Source: an uncultured Gammaproteobacteria bacterium
Lineage (GTDB): Bacteria > Pseudomonadota > Gammaproteobacteria > Pseudomonadales > Pseudohongiellaceae
Direction of reading: 5' to 3'
Assembly: GCA_913060975.1 (NCBI GenBank)
Contig: CAJXVC010000005.1
Coordinates: 186,001 to 250,000 of the forward strand
DNA length: 64,000 nucleotides
Positions within the stretch are counted from its first letter, which is position 1, and every line of letters begins with the position of its first letter. The notes under the pieces are model-generated. The model was not told where the DNA came from. It saw nothing but the letters and a program-made list of their open reading frames with translations, and did no database searches. The position numbers were made by a program, and so were the translations under genes. Positions 7,166-14,515 of this stretch are shown here, in pieces.

Positions 7166-7225
7166 TTCTGAGCAGAAATGCGCTTAGACCGACACAAAAC
7201 AATCAGTTCAACAAGGGCGTTATGT
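7166..7225 (+). repeat. Degenerate attC-like site 4
   Basis: Right arm AGTTCAACAAGGGC and core GTTATGT (7219-7225) are well preserved. The left side is weak, with only a short CTGAGC/GCTTAG-like pairing. The ATG of the next gene (7222) lies inside the core. Confidence 0.5.
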
Positions 7226-7677
7226 TTCAGTTGAAGATAGTGCTAGCAGCGGCAGTGTTTTGGGTGATTTCGGCAGATGCCCAAACAACTGATCCGAGAA
7301 TTATCAATCCTTCCGGTTGGAGTGGTACGTACGAACCACTGTTCCGTGCGTTCAGTGCTGCCCGCGAGAACCCGTGGGAGCCAGTCAGACAAATTACATC
7401 TCCCTTTCTGACAAGTAGTATTCGCATTATCGAAGAATCTAACACCATTCAAATTCCGCCTGGTGATACTCAGATGAAAGCGGTGATATTCATCGAGGAG
7501 TCACCAGAAGTAACGGTAGAATTGTTCTCATATCGAAACTTCGAGTTTCGTTGGATCAACGAGAAGGTAATTCATCTGTTTAGCTCCCCGGGTAGGTGCG
7601 TTACTGTAGATACCATTTTTGATATTAACGAGCGTGAAGTGATCTATAGCGCTGCATTCAATCACTGTGGCGTTTGA
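7222..7677 (+). CDS. Exported protein of unknown function (cassette gene)
   Basis: 151 residues with a typical signal peptide (FQLKIVLAAAVFWVISADAQ, cleavage after ADA near residue 20). The mature part is beta-rich with two cysteines (GRCVTV and NHCGV) that could form a disulfide. No family recognised. The start codon overlaps the attC core GTTATG and there is little ribosome-binding site. A decayed relative begins at 8710 with the same signal peptide, so this cassette exists, or existed, in two copies. Cassette ends match perfectly: GTTATGTTTC at 7219 and GAAACATAAC at 7676. Confidence 0.65.
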   Translation: MFQLKIVLAAAVFWVISADAQTTDPRIINPSGWSGTYEPLFRAFSAARENPWEPVRQITSPFLTSSIRIIEESNTIQIPPGDTQMKAVIFIEESPEVTVELFSYRNFEFRWINEKVIHLFSSPGRCVTVDTIFDINEREVIYSAAFNHCGV

Positions 7678-7745
7678 AACATAACAATAAGTTAGATCAG
7701 GGACTAACTGCTGTGCAGTTTGCCTATAAATATGAGCGTTAGGTG
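7676..7745 (+). repeat. attC-like site 5
   Basis: R'' end GAAACATAAC (7676-7685), the exact reverse complement of this cassette's own 5' edge; central hairpin AACTGC-TGT-GCAGTT (7706-7720); right core GTTAGGT (7738-7744), which fits the attC consensus GTTRRRY. Confidence 0.72.
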
Positions 7746-7750
7746 ACTAT

Positions 7751-8185
7751 ATGCAGAATTATGCAGACCTGAAAGTAATGCTAACTGCGATATTTCTAAC
7801 ATTCTGGACCACTTCAGCTTCCTATGGAATCGAGTGTGAGCTTGAGAGTGCAAGCAGCCTGTCTAGCGACAACTTATCTCTAGAGCCTGTAGCAGAATAC
7901 TCTGATTTAGTAGGAGACAAGTTTGAAATAGATTTACAGTCAGGCTCTATTCTGAATCTGCCAGAGTTAGATGGGCATTCTTGGAAAATTTTCAATTATA
8001 AGCCGAATCCTGAAATGGGGTCTTATTCCACTAGACTTGAGTCTACCACTTTGCCGCGCACATACGCTCAGTTCAATGTTGCAGAGACAGACCAAGAGGA
8101 AGCTGGCGCAAATTTTGGATTTTTCATCATTGTTGACGAAGGTACAAGTTACTTTGGCAGGTGCAACACGTCACCTGACAATTAA
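7751..8185 (+). CDS. Exported protein of unknown function (cassette gene)
   Basis: 144 residues, ATG 7751, with a signal peptide (DLKVMLTAIFLTFWTTSASYG, cleavage near residue 26). The mature protein is acidic, with cysteines at about residue 29 (GIECELES) and near the C-terminus (FGRCNTSP). No family recognised. It occupies one cassette between attC-like sites 5 and 6; its edge GTTAGGTGAC (7738) matches its end GTCACCTGAC (8170) at 9 of 10 complementary positions. The sequence is more AT-rich than the flanking core genes. Confidence 0.62.
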   Translation: MQNYADLKVMLTAIFLTFWTTSASYGIECELESASSLSSDNLSLEPVAEYSDLVGDKFEIDLQSGSILNLPELDGHSWKIFNYKPNPEMGSYSTRLESTTLPRTYAQFNVAETDQEEAGANFGFFIIVDEGTSYFGRCNTSPDN

Positions 8186-8237
8186 ATCAATCTGGGTCGA
8201 GGCCCTGCCTCGCCCATTAACCAGGGCGTTAGGCAGC
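8170..8237 (+). repeat. attC-like site 6 (best preserved)
   Basis: R'' end GTCACCTGAC (8170-8179); central stem TGGG(T)CGAGG / CCTCGCCCA (8193-8216) with an extrahelical T at 8197; right arm ending in GGGC-GTTAGGC (core 8228-8234), a perfect match to GTTRRRY. This is the clearest attC in the array. Confidence 0.8.
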
Positions 8238-8281
8238 GCTATATACCTCTGTTCCGCCTGACGGATTATAGAGATTACTGG

Positions 8282-8686
8282 ATGAACGCGTCTTTCCATA
8301 TTCACTTCAACGGTCAATGTCGTGAAGCTTTCGAATACTATGCGGATGCGCTTGACGGCAAAATTGGGACTATGTTGCCTTTTAGCCAATCTCCTGAATC
8401 GGAAAATGTTCCAGAATCATGGCAATCCAAAATTATTCACGGCAATATCAGAATTGGGAACATTAATATCGCTGGCGGTGATCTGCAGCCGGAACATTAC
8501 CAACAACCAAGTGGGTTTTATATTCTGTTGAGCATCGAGAATGAGACTAAAACAAAAGCAACTTTCGACAGTCTCTCAGAGAATGGTACCGTTCTATTCC
8601 CCCTACAAAAGACTTTTTGGTCTCCTTGTTACGGAATTGTTATAGACCAGTTTGGTATCCCATGGAAAGTGAATTGTGCAGCCTGA
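8282..8686 (+). CDS. PhnB-like VOC (glyoxalase-fold) protein
   Basis: 134 residues, cytoplasmic. The pattern is that of PhnB/DUF1338-like vicinal-oxygen-chelate proteins: FHIHFNGQCREAFEYYADALDGK at the start, the KIIHGNIRIGNINIAGGD strand in the middle, and LQKTFWSPCYGIVIDQFGIPWKVN at the end. Such proteins are common integron cargo; most lack a known substrate. ATG 8282 lies 47 bp after the attC core. The downstream cassette end (GCAGCCTGAT, 8678) matches the edge GTTAGGCAGC at 7 of 10 positions, so this cassette is older or partly eroded. Confidence 0.85.
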   Translation: MNASFHIHFNGQCREAFEYYADALDGKIGTMLPFSQSPESENVPESWQSKIIHGNIRIGNINIAGGDLQPEHYQQPSGFYILLSIENETKTKATFDSLSENGTVLFPLQKTFWSPCYGIVIDQFGIPWKVNCAA

Positions 8687-8712
8687 TCATTATCTCTATA
8701 CAGAGCGTTATG
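8678..8712 (+). repeat. Truncated attC-like site 7
   Basis: Degenerate R'' end GCAGCCTGAT followed after only about 20 bp by a right core GCGTTATG (8705-8712). The central hairpin is missing, so the site has been shortened by deletion. Confidence 0.5.
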
Positions 8713-8835
8713 TTGCCATTGAAGATAGTGCTGGCGGCGGCTGCATTTATCTTGATTGCGGGAAATGCCCAAACAACTGGTCCGAGAATCGTTAGTCTTT
8801 CCTGATGGGGTGGTGCGTAGGACCCGGTTTTAGAC
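8710..8835 (+). pseudogene. Decayed second copy of the 7222 exported-protein cassette
   Basis: ATG 8710 begins LPLKIVLAAAAFILIAGNAQ, closely matching the signal peptide of the gene at 7222, and continues TTGPRIVSLS against TTDPRIINPS. It then hits TGA (8803-8805) and soon TAG while the reading still aligns (W-G-G against W-S-G). As in the parent copy, the start codon overlaps an attC core GTTATG. The similarity fades by about 8835, so the copy is both nonsense-mutated and 3'-truncated. Confidence 0.7.
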
Positions 8836-8964
8836 AAGTCACAGCGCGTTTGACAAGTGACGGGGCCTAATTAGCGCTCAGTGAAATGACCGTTATTAAT
8901 TTCGTAGCATCAATATTGAATTAGAAGTAAAGAGATCAAAACAATCTAATCCAGGAGGGGAATA

Positions 8965-10287
8965 ATGAAAAGACGAGAAGCTCTAGGTTTGTTCGGGGCC
9001 GCGGGTGCCATGTCGCTTATGCAATCTCAGAATGGGTTCGCGCAGGTGGCAGATTCCGATGCAAATGATACGCAGAACGCCATTGGGTTGGCCAATCGAG
9101 GGCTACCAGAACTCACCATTACCGACGTAAAAGTCATTCAGGGGCGGTTTGGCGCGGATGAACATACTTGCGTGAAGGTCTATACCAGCGAGCCAGGTCT
9201 TTATGGGGTGGGCGACGGATGCAACTCACAACGTGCCAAGACCATCAAGACCTATATTGAAGAATACATCGCACCGTTTGTGATCGGCCGCAGCGTTAAT
9301 GATATAGAAAAGCTCTGGAACGAGCTTTGGGTTGGTCCTTACTGGCGCGCAAGCGTGGATCACTCAAACGCTATTGCAGCAGTGGATGGTGCATTGTGGG
9401 ATATTCTTGGCAAGCGTGCAGGGAAACCTGTCTATGATTTGTGGGGCGGCAAGGTGCGCGAAGGCAACCGGGCGTTCCATCAGGTCCGTAGTGGCAGTGA
9501 TCAGGATCTGCGCATGCAGGACATTCAAGATCACATCGACAAGGGCTTTCGCCATTTCCGCCTGCGTGCAAGCTACTTCGAAGAAGGATATGGCTGGGAT
9601 GAAGGTTTCCGCGGTAATGACGGGGCATTCACAGCTGCTACGGTCCGTCAGTTCCAGCGAATTCGCGACGAATTTGGTTGGGATATCGATGTGGGCATCG
9701 ATGTACACTCTGCACTCTCTCCGGCAGGTGCGATTGTGTGTGCCAAGGCAATCGAAGAATTTCGCCCCTTCTTTGTAGAAGATCTATTTACAATCGAGGA
9801 TATGAATTGGCATGAGGTGCTTCGGACCCAGAGTGCTATTGGTGTAGCCACCGGTGAGCAGATGGTGAGCAATAATGAATGGATCGAACTGGTTGCCAAT
9901 CGTTGGATCGATTATATACGTCCACACGTTTCAGCGATGGGCGGCCCATCACTGGTCAAGAAGCTGCTGCATTGTTGTGAATTCTTCGGCGTTCAATCAT
10001 CGCTCCACGGCCCTGGCAATGTCTCACCTGTTGGGCACGCGATCAATGCGCACCTGGAGATATGTATTCCTAATTTTGGAATTGGTGAAGGTGAAGACTT
10101 CGACGAGGATCGCCAAGCCGCTTACCCCGGGTGTCCTGAAATGGATGGAGCTGTGCGTAAGCTGAACGGCCTTCCCGGCTGGGGAATCGACATCGACGAA
10201 GAAGTCATAGCCAACTTCCCACATGACCCTGATCAAGTGCGAATGCGGACACGCTACGACACCGAAGGCGCTCCTCGCAATCCATAG
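8965..10287 (+). CDS. Exported enolase-superfamily protein, mannonate dehydratase (ManD/RspA) type
   Basis: 440 residues, ATG 8965 after a strong AGGAGGGG ribosome-binding site. It begins with a Tat-like signal (KRREALGLFGAAGAM). Enolase-superfamily residues are in order: metal ligands D246 and H248 (IDVHSALSP), E272 (VEDLFT) and E298 (ATGEQM), with H348 in SLHGPGNVSPVGHA, the ManD-type acid/base histidine. The capping domain is at about residues 50-150. ManD-group enzymes dehydrate D-mannonate or D-gluconate, often weakly; export by Tat is unusual for sugar-acid catabolism, so the substrate is uncertain. It stands alone on the strand after the cassette array. Confidence 0.85.
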   Translation: MKRREALGLFGAAGAMSLMQSQNGFAQVADSDANDTQNAIGLANRGLPELTITDVKVIQGRFGADEHTCVKVYTSEPGLYGVGDGCNSQRAKTIKTYIEEYIAPFVIGRSVNDIEKLWNELWVGPYWRASVDHSNAIAAVDGALWDILGKRAGKPVYDLWGGKVREGNRAFHQVRSGSDQDLRMQDIQDHIDKGFRHFRLRASYFEEGYGWDEGFRGNDGAFTAATVRQFQRIRDEFGWDIDVGIDVHSALSPAGAIVCAKAIEEFRPFFVEDLFTIEDMNWHEVLRTQSAIGVATGEQMVSNNEWIELVANRWIDYIRPHVSAMGGPSLVKKLLHCCEFFGVQSSLHGPGNVSPVGHAINAHLEICIPNFGIGEGEDFDEDRQAAYPGCPEMDGAVRKLNGLPGWGIDIDEEVIANFPHDPDQVRMRTRYDTEGAPRNP

Positions 10288-10464
10288 GGTGAATGACTAT
10301 ATTTTAGTATGCGGGTATGCGCCAATTTTGATTACACTAAATCAGATAGAGGTATCGTATTGGCCGTAATCAAGCTAACAATGAGCAACACAGTGTACTG
10401 AGCCCAGCGTGCATGTCGCCAGGCGTGAAAGTTAGATAATCAACTACACTCTAAGGAGAGACTT

Positions 10465-10920
10465 GTGAAGAAGCTGTTACCACCTGCTTTATTCGTTGGA
10501 TTCCTGATTGCGATGGCTAGTATTTGCTGGGCCCTGGGATCCCCGCACACGTTATCTTACCCTTACAGTCTTATTGGTGCTTTCTTTCTATCTGTCGGGC
10601 TTGGTATTTCCATCTACCATAGCCTGCTGTTCAAAAAAGAACGCGCGAATATCATGACTTTCGGAGAACCTACCAAGATTGTAAAGTCAGGTCTGTTCCG
10701 GTATTCAAGAAACCCTATGTATCTTGGGTTTGTTGTCACCTTATTGGGTGCCGCGTTTTTATATCAGGCCGCCCCCACTTCTTTGTTACTGGTCCCTTTG
10801 TTCTGGTTTGTCACGGATCGCTGGTACATCCGGTTTGAGGGAGCTGAGATGCACAAGAAGTTTGGCGACGAGTACAGGCAATACTGTAGCCAAACTCATC
10901 GGTGGTTTGGGCGAGCCTGA
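10465..10920 (+). CDS. Isoprenylcysteine carboxyl methyltransferase-like membrane protein
   Basis: 151 residues, about four membrane segments. The C-terminal half carries the ICMT/PEMT-type SAM-binding pattern: SGLFRYSRNPMYLGF at about residues 75-89 and the terminal acidic-basic stretch EGAEMHKKFGDEYRQYC. Bacterial members methylate small or lipid-like substrates that are mostly unidentified. ATG 10465 (GTG-initiated frame is the same) is preceded by AAGGAGAG. Single gene, flanked by gaps. Confidence 0.85.
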   Translation: MKKLLPPALFVGFLIAMASICWALGSPHTLSYPYSLIGAFFLSVGLGISIYHSLLFKKERANIMTFGEPTKIVKSGLFRYSRNPMYLGFVVTLLGAAFLYQAAPTSLLLVPLFWFVTDRWYIRFEGAEMHKKFGDEYRQYCSQTHRWFGRA

Positions 10921-10949
10921 AAAAGTGATTCAAACTTGCTCTGTTCAAG

Positions 10950-11022
10950 TGTTGGCCCCTTGGTCATTCGGTTTTCATGGCGGCGCTATACGCCTGCCAT
11001 TCACTATCAACGAGGCGTAAAC
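10950..11022 (+). repeat. Possible further attC-like remnant
   Basis: Hairpin GGC-GGCG / CGCC(T)GCC with an extrahelical T, followed by a right arm CTATCAACGAGGCGTAA that resembles the right arm of site 2 (TTATCAATGGCGTAA). No clear R'' end or matching cassette edge, so tentative. Confidence 0.25.
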
Positions 11023-11184
11023 CTAAAGATTAAGTAAGAGGCAAATTGATCTGGTTGGGGAATTCAGGTTTAAATAATTTTAATGAATTTCTGCCCCAGT
11101 GTTTTGTGCAGCATGACTCCTAACGATTGCTTGAAGAAAATGCGTTGGAAGCATCATCAAACCAATACCAAATAAGAGAAAAAT

Positions 11185-11604
11185 ATGACTGTTAGAAATG
11201 GAAGTTGTGGGTGTGGTGATTTAAAATATTCCGTCGAAGGTGAGCCAGTAAACTCGGTATTTTGTTATTGCAAAGAATGCCAGATTCATACGGGATCAGA
11301 TAAGTGGTTTGGCGTATGGTATCCAAAAGAAAAGTTCAAGATCACGTCTGGAAACCCGTCAATCTATGCGCGCAAAGGCATGTCAGGTAAAGACATGAAT
11401 CACTTGTTTTGCGCTAATTGCGGAGTGATGGTTGCGGCCGAAGTTACTGCGGGAAACTTTTATTCGGTCGGCGTCTCAACTCTTGATGAATTCGATGGCC
11501 TTGCGCCTGCAATGGCCATTTATACCGCGTCAGCTCCTTCATGGGCTGTTTATCCTGAGGGCGTACCAAAATTTGATACCTTACCCCCGGGTATGGGTGG
11601 GTAA
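11185..11604 (+). CDS. GFA/CENP-V family zinc protein
   Basis: 139 residues with the zinc-binding pattern of glutathione-dependent formaldehyde-activating (GFA) domains: C8 and C10 (GSCGCGDLKYSVEG), C27-C29-C32 (CYCKEC) and C76-C79 (FCANCG). It spans one whole GFA domain. Most such proteins have no proven activity despite the name. ATG 11185 is preceded by an AGAGAAAA stretch. A second GFA gene is at 51904. Confidence 0.9.
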   Translation: MTVRNGSCGCGDLKYSVEGEPVNSVFCYCKECQIHTGSDKWFGVWYPKEKFKITSGNPSIYARKGMSGKDMNHLFCANCGVMVAAEVTAGNFYSVGVSTLDEFDGLAPAMAIYTASAPSWAVYPEGVPKFDTLPPGMGG

Positions 11605-11708
11605 GGTAAAATGCCTGACCAACACTTCATAAATCTCCCCGATTCGCCGCTTCGGAACCTGCTGACGCTCTGCCGTTAACGCGGCCGCTAGGAGTTGGCA
11701 AAGAGAGC

Positions 11709-12416
11709 ATGAAGCGTGCAGGAAGCAGAGGAAGCAAAAGGAGCAAAGGAAGCATAGAGCGCATAGAGCGCATAGAGCGCAAAGAGCGCATAGAGCGCAA
11801 AGAGCGCAAAGAGCGCAAAGAGAATCCTGTGTCTACCGCAAGCTATAACAATGATACGTCCAACGGATGGGAAGCTATCGCCAAAGATTTTATTTCGATT
11901 CAGGATGTACTAACTGGCAAATCGATAATTGCTGATTGGGCCAGTTTCTTGGGTCCTGGTCAAGATGTCCTCGATGTGGGTTGTGGCTTTGGTGGTGTAT
12001 ATACGAAAGAGTTAATCGACAAAGGAATAGCGGTTTACGGAATTGACGCTTCCGGGACTCTGGTGAACGAGTACAAGAAACGATACCCAAGCGCAATTGC
12101 ACAATGTGAATCTGCGGAAGAGTCTTCGCTCTATCACAGAAAGTATGATGGCATTGTATCCATAGGTATGATGTTTCTCTTACCAGTAGATAATCAGCTG
12201 TTGGTACTTCAAAAAATGGCGAATGCTCTAAAACCAGGAGGCAAGATCCTTTTTACATCTCCATATCAGATTTGTGAATGGGATGATTTGCTTACTGGTC
12301 GCAAGTCAACATCTCTGGGCAGGGATTCCTATGAGAACGAACTTCGTAAGTACTCACTTAGCTTAGGTGAGGAGTATACTGATGAGGGAGGCAATCACTA
12401 TTACAGCTTTCAATAG
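11709..12416 (+). CDS. SAM-dependent class I methyltransferase with a repeat-coded N-terminus
   Basis: Residues about 41-235 form a class I methyltransferase: motif I VLDVGCGFGGVYTKEL, acidic motif II YGIDAS, then a core helix and NALKPGGKILFTSPY. The first 40 residues are a basic, low-complexity string of (I/K)ER triplets coded by the 9-bp tandem repeat at 11754-11822. GTG 11829, with AAGAGA just upstream, is therefore a credible true start, giving about 195 residues. If ATG 11709 is used, the repeat adds a charged helix whose length can change without frameshift. Substrate unknown. Confidence 0.75.
   Translation: MKRAGSRGSKRSKGSIERIERIERKERIERKERKERKENPVSTASYNNDTSNGWEAIAKDFISIQDVLTGKSIIADWASFLGPGQDVLDVGCGFGGVYTKELIDKGIAVYGIDASGTLVNEYKKRYPSAIAQCESAEESSLYHRKYDGIVSIGMMFLLPVDNQLLVLQKMANALKPGGKILFTSPYQICEWDDLLTGRKSTSLGRDSYENELRKYSLSLGEEYTDEGGNHYYSFQ
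11754..11822 (+). repeat. 9-bp tandem repeat, (A/T-variant) AWAGAGCGC x 7 plus partial
   Basis: Seven consecutive units of ATAGAGCGC or AAAGAGCGC at 11754-11816, then a partial unit. Being a multiple of three, copy-number change keeps the reading frame of the methyltransferase. The preceding 50 bp is a looser purine-rich repeat of the same flavour. Confidence 0.9.
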
Positions 12417-12655
12417 TCAACATGCCTACCAAGTGTTTTTAGCCATGAAATCAATAATAGTTTCAGCGTTGTGTGTAACGTATCGATAGGGGAATTATGT
12501 GCTTTGTAACTTGGTCTACTGATCGGAACACTAACTACTGAATATCTAAAACGGCATAAGTCATTAGTATTTTTCTACACTTGTGGCTTGAATGAGAATA
12601 TTCTTTGCCTTCATAACTCCATAACATTCCAACCAAATAAACACAGGAGACTCAG

Positions 12656-13048
12656 ATGAGACTATCCAACACACGATTCACGGGCGCGCTCTTTACAGCG
12701 CTGGCAATAATGTTCGCTGTTACTTCCCAAGCTAACGCACAGATAAATATGACTGGTTCATGGGCTTTGGAAGTATCAACCAGCCAGGGCACGACCATGC
12801 CTGAACTTACTTTGGCCCAGGAGGGAATGACACTCACTGGAAGCTATTCGTCCGACACACTAGGTGACAATGAGGTTTCCGGTACGGTGGAAGGGAGCAA
12901 CGTTACCATATCCTTCGAAGCGAACTTGCAGGGTCAGTCGGCCCCGGTGGTTTATAAGGGTACGGTCGATGGCGAAGGTGTATGGTCGGGTACAATCGAC
13001 ATTGCCGGTGGCCTATTGACGGGCACTTTCGAAGGCACGAAGAAGTAA
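12656..13048 (+). CDS. Small exported beta-rich protein
   Basis: 130 residues with a good signal peptide (RLSNTRFTGALFTALAIM core, cleavage after ANA near residue 27). The mature part alternates short strands and turns (MTGSWALEVSTSQGTTM, LTLAQEGMTLTGSY, GTFEGTKK), like small lipocalin-type or DUF-class periplasmic barrels. No enzyme motif. ATG 12656 follows ACAGGAGACTCAG. Single gene. The preceding 239-bp gap holds nothing recognised. Confidence 0.7.
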   Translation: MRLSNTRFTGALFTALAIMFAVTSQANAQINMTGSWALEVSTSQGTTMPELTLAQEGMTLTGSYSSDTLGDNEVSGTVEGSNVTISFEANLQGQSAPVVYKGTVDGEGVWSGTIDIAGGLLTGTFEGTKK

Positions 13049-13192
13049 GTTAAAGCTCAATGGCTGCTTTTCCCTGGAACCAGGCATTGGTTGAGGGAAA
13101 AACTCAAAACAAGATGGGCATATAGCAATTAATCCAAAAAAGGGGGCAGCCAATGCTACTTTTTGTTATTCAAAAAAGTTAGGGGGTGGCAA

Positions 13193-13498
13193 ATGATAGT
13201 GTGGCTAATTTTAATTGCTGGGTCCTTAGCTACAGGCTATTTTTTTGGTTTGCGATCTGAGATTAAAGGCAGCTGGTATTACGCAATCGCAGTGCCTTGG
13301 CTCGTTCTCCTTGTTGCCATTCTGATTACAGAGTACGTAGTCCCCTATCAAGGAGGGGGCGCATCAATGTGGCTGGTTGCGCAATTTTTTGGCGGCACCA
13401 TTGCAGGATATTTAGGCGCTGTAGGTCACGGGTTGGGAAAGAAAAAGGCTCAAAAAAATAGAACGAATAACACAGAACATCCAAACGAAAATATATAG
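13193..13498 (+). CDS. Small integral membrane protein
   Basis: ATG 13193 is preferred because AGGGGGTGG lies 2-10 bp upstream; a TTG at 13163 would add ten residues. About 101 residues with three hydrophobic segments (VWLILIAGSLATGYFFG, YAIAVPWLVLLVAILI, and MWLVAQFFGGTIAGYLGA) and a basic, polar tail (KKKAQKNRTNN). Just upstream a nine-codon ORF (13153-13182) with its own AGGGGG site ends with a TAG overlapping the ribosome-binding site. It may be a leader or a duplicated start. Function unknown. Confidence 0.55.
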   Translation: MIVWLILIAGSLATGYFFGLRSEIKGSWYYAIAVPWLVLLVAILITEYVVPYQGGGASMWLVAQFFGGTIAGYLGAVGHGLGKKKAQKNRTNNTEHPNENI

Positions 13499-13566
13499 GT
13501 CTATGCGTCCGTTCTATTCTTGAATGCGTTCTAAACACTCATAATTCGCCACAGGAGCAGGCAGCT

Positions 13567-14034
13567 ATGTTCGGCACCCATCCTGAACTAGAGGAGCAGG
13601 CTGCAAAGGCTTTAGGATATATCCATTTTGCGTTTTCGAGACTTGATACGGATCTCGGTTTAGCTCTAGTGTGGGCTCATGGAGATGAAAAGCTCGAGAT
13701 ACGTACTAACAAAGTATCAAAATTAAGTTTCCATGCTCGATTAGAATTGCTGAGAAAGTTTTCAAAAGATCTGTATTCGAATTCGCCAAAGATTGTCGCT
13801 GAATATGAGGATTGGATTAACGATGCACATTCAGTAAGGGAATTGCGAAACAGGTTTTTTCATGGCAGGTGGGGGGTGTCTTCCAAAGATGCAGTAGGGA
13901 ATGTATTGGGTTTGCCAACTTCACCGGATCAGGAAAGCACAGAATTCACAATTCAAGAGCTTAAATCACATTGCGAAACCCTGCATAGTTTGAGTTTTCG
14001 TCTAGCGTCTTTGAGAAAAGAGCACCCTGTATGA
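13567..14034 (+). CDS. HEPN-like protein with RNxxxH motif
   Basis: 155 residues, all helical by appearance, cytoplasmic. Residues 94-99 read R-N-R-F-F-H within SVRELRNRFFHGRWG, the RNxxxH active-site pattern of HEPN-domain ribonucleases, placed after a long helix as expected. HEPN proteins act as RNases in toxin-antitoxin, abortive infection and CRISPR systems, often with a MNT nucleotidyltransferase; no such partner is adjacent. ATG 13567 has AGGAGCAGGCAGCT upstream. The HEPN call rests on this motif and the helical pattern only. Confidence 0.5.
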   Translation: MFGTHPELEEQAAKALGYIHFAFSRLDTDLGLALVWAHGDEKLEIRTNKVSKLSFHARLELLRKFSKDLYSNSPKIVAEYEDWINDAHSVRELRNRFFHGRWGVSSKDAVGNVLGLPTSPDQESTEFTIQELKSHCETLHSLSFRLASLRKEHPV

Positions 14035-14080
14035 TGTGCATTTTTAGAATCGTTAATTGTATTGCAAAGGCCAAAACCAA

Positions 14081-14515
14081 GTGCAACTAGCACCACGAAA
14101 TCTGATCGCAGTAATTGCGTTAGCTGTTTCATGCACTAGTGCTAATGCACATCATGGATTAGCAGCAGACGTTGATTTGGGAAACTACGTCGATTTGTCG
14201 GGCACCATTGAGCTGGTTGAGTGGATCAACCCGCATGTGGTTGTGCATTTGAGTACTGAAGATGAGAATGGGTTTAACCAAACCTGGCTTATTCAGGCTG
14301 ATTCGCCTAACACTCTCCTACGTGCGGGAGTAAATCGTGCATCATTTGCAACGATGATCAGAGTGCAAATGCGTGTATACCCCTCCGTATCAACCCCTTG
14401 CAGTAACGCCTGCTACGGCTATGGGTACGAATTCAGTGCAGTAAACGGAAACACTTACATACTGCACCAGAGAATGTATGAACTGGTGCATGAATTGACA
14501 CTTGAACCCGACTAA
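14081..14515 (+). CDS. DUF6152-family exported protein
   Basis: The frame is open from 14057, but GTG 14081 starts a natural signal peptide (QLAPRNLIAVIALAVSC, cleavage after ANA). The mature part begins AHHG and has the family pattern GTIELVEWINPHVVVHL, then WLIQADSPNTLLRAGVNR. Two cysteines lie in STPCSNACYGYG. DUF6152 proteins are periplasmic, of unknown function, and in my recollection often encoded near the exported family represented at 17380, 38017 and 41560, though not adjacent here. Confidence 0.75.
   Translation: MQLAPRNLIAVIALAVSCTSANAHHGLAADVDLGNYVDLSGTIELVEWINPHVVVHLSTEDENGFNQTWLIQADSPNTLLRAGVNRASFATMIRVQMRVYPSVSTPCSNACYGYGYEFSAVNGNTYILHQRMYELVHELTLEPD

Larger units (their letters stand above)
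5577..8835 (+). mobile_element. Integron-type gene cassette cluster without integrase (CALIN-like)
   Basis: About 3.2 kb in which all genes point the same way, each is short, and each is separated by an attC-like element. Four cassettes have 5' edges (G|TT... core) whose first ten bases are the reverse complement, at 9-10 of 10 positions or with one likely mutation, of the R''-like end after the gene's own stop. That is what a free circular cassette requires. Edges and ends pair as 5758/6366 (higBA), 6427/6796, 7219/7676 (10 of 10) and 7738/8170. No tyrosine-recombinase integrase or attI is visible in the window. Sites at 6796 and 8678 are truncated, so the array is ageing. Confidence 0.72.

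Noticed and set aside
11605-11700. Additional attC site after the GFA gene
   Set aside because: A GTTAACG-like core is present but there is no matching arm, hairpin with extrahelical base, or complementary cassette edge.
11754-11822. CRISPR-like repeat array
   Set aside because: Units are 9 bp and abut without spacers, so it is a simple tandem repeat. The same applies to 15023-15110.
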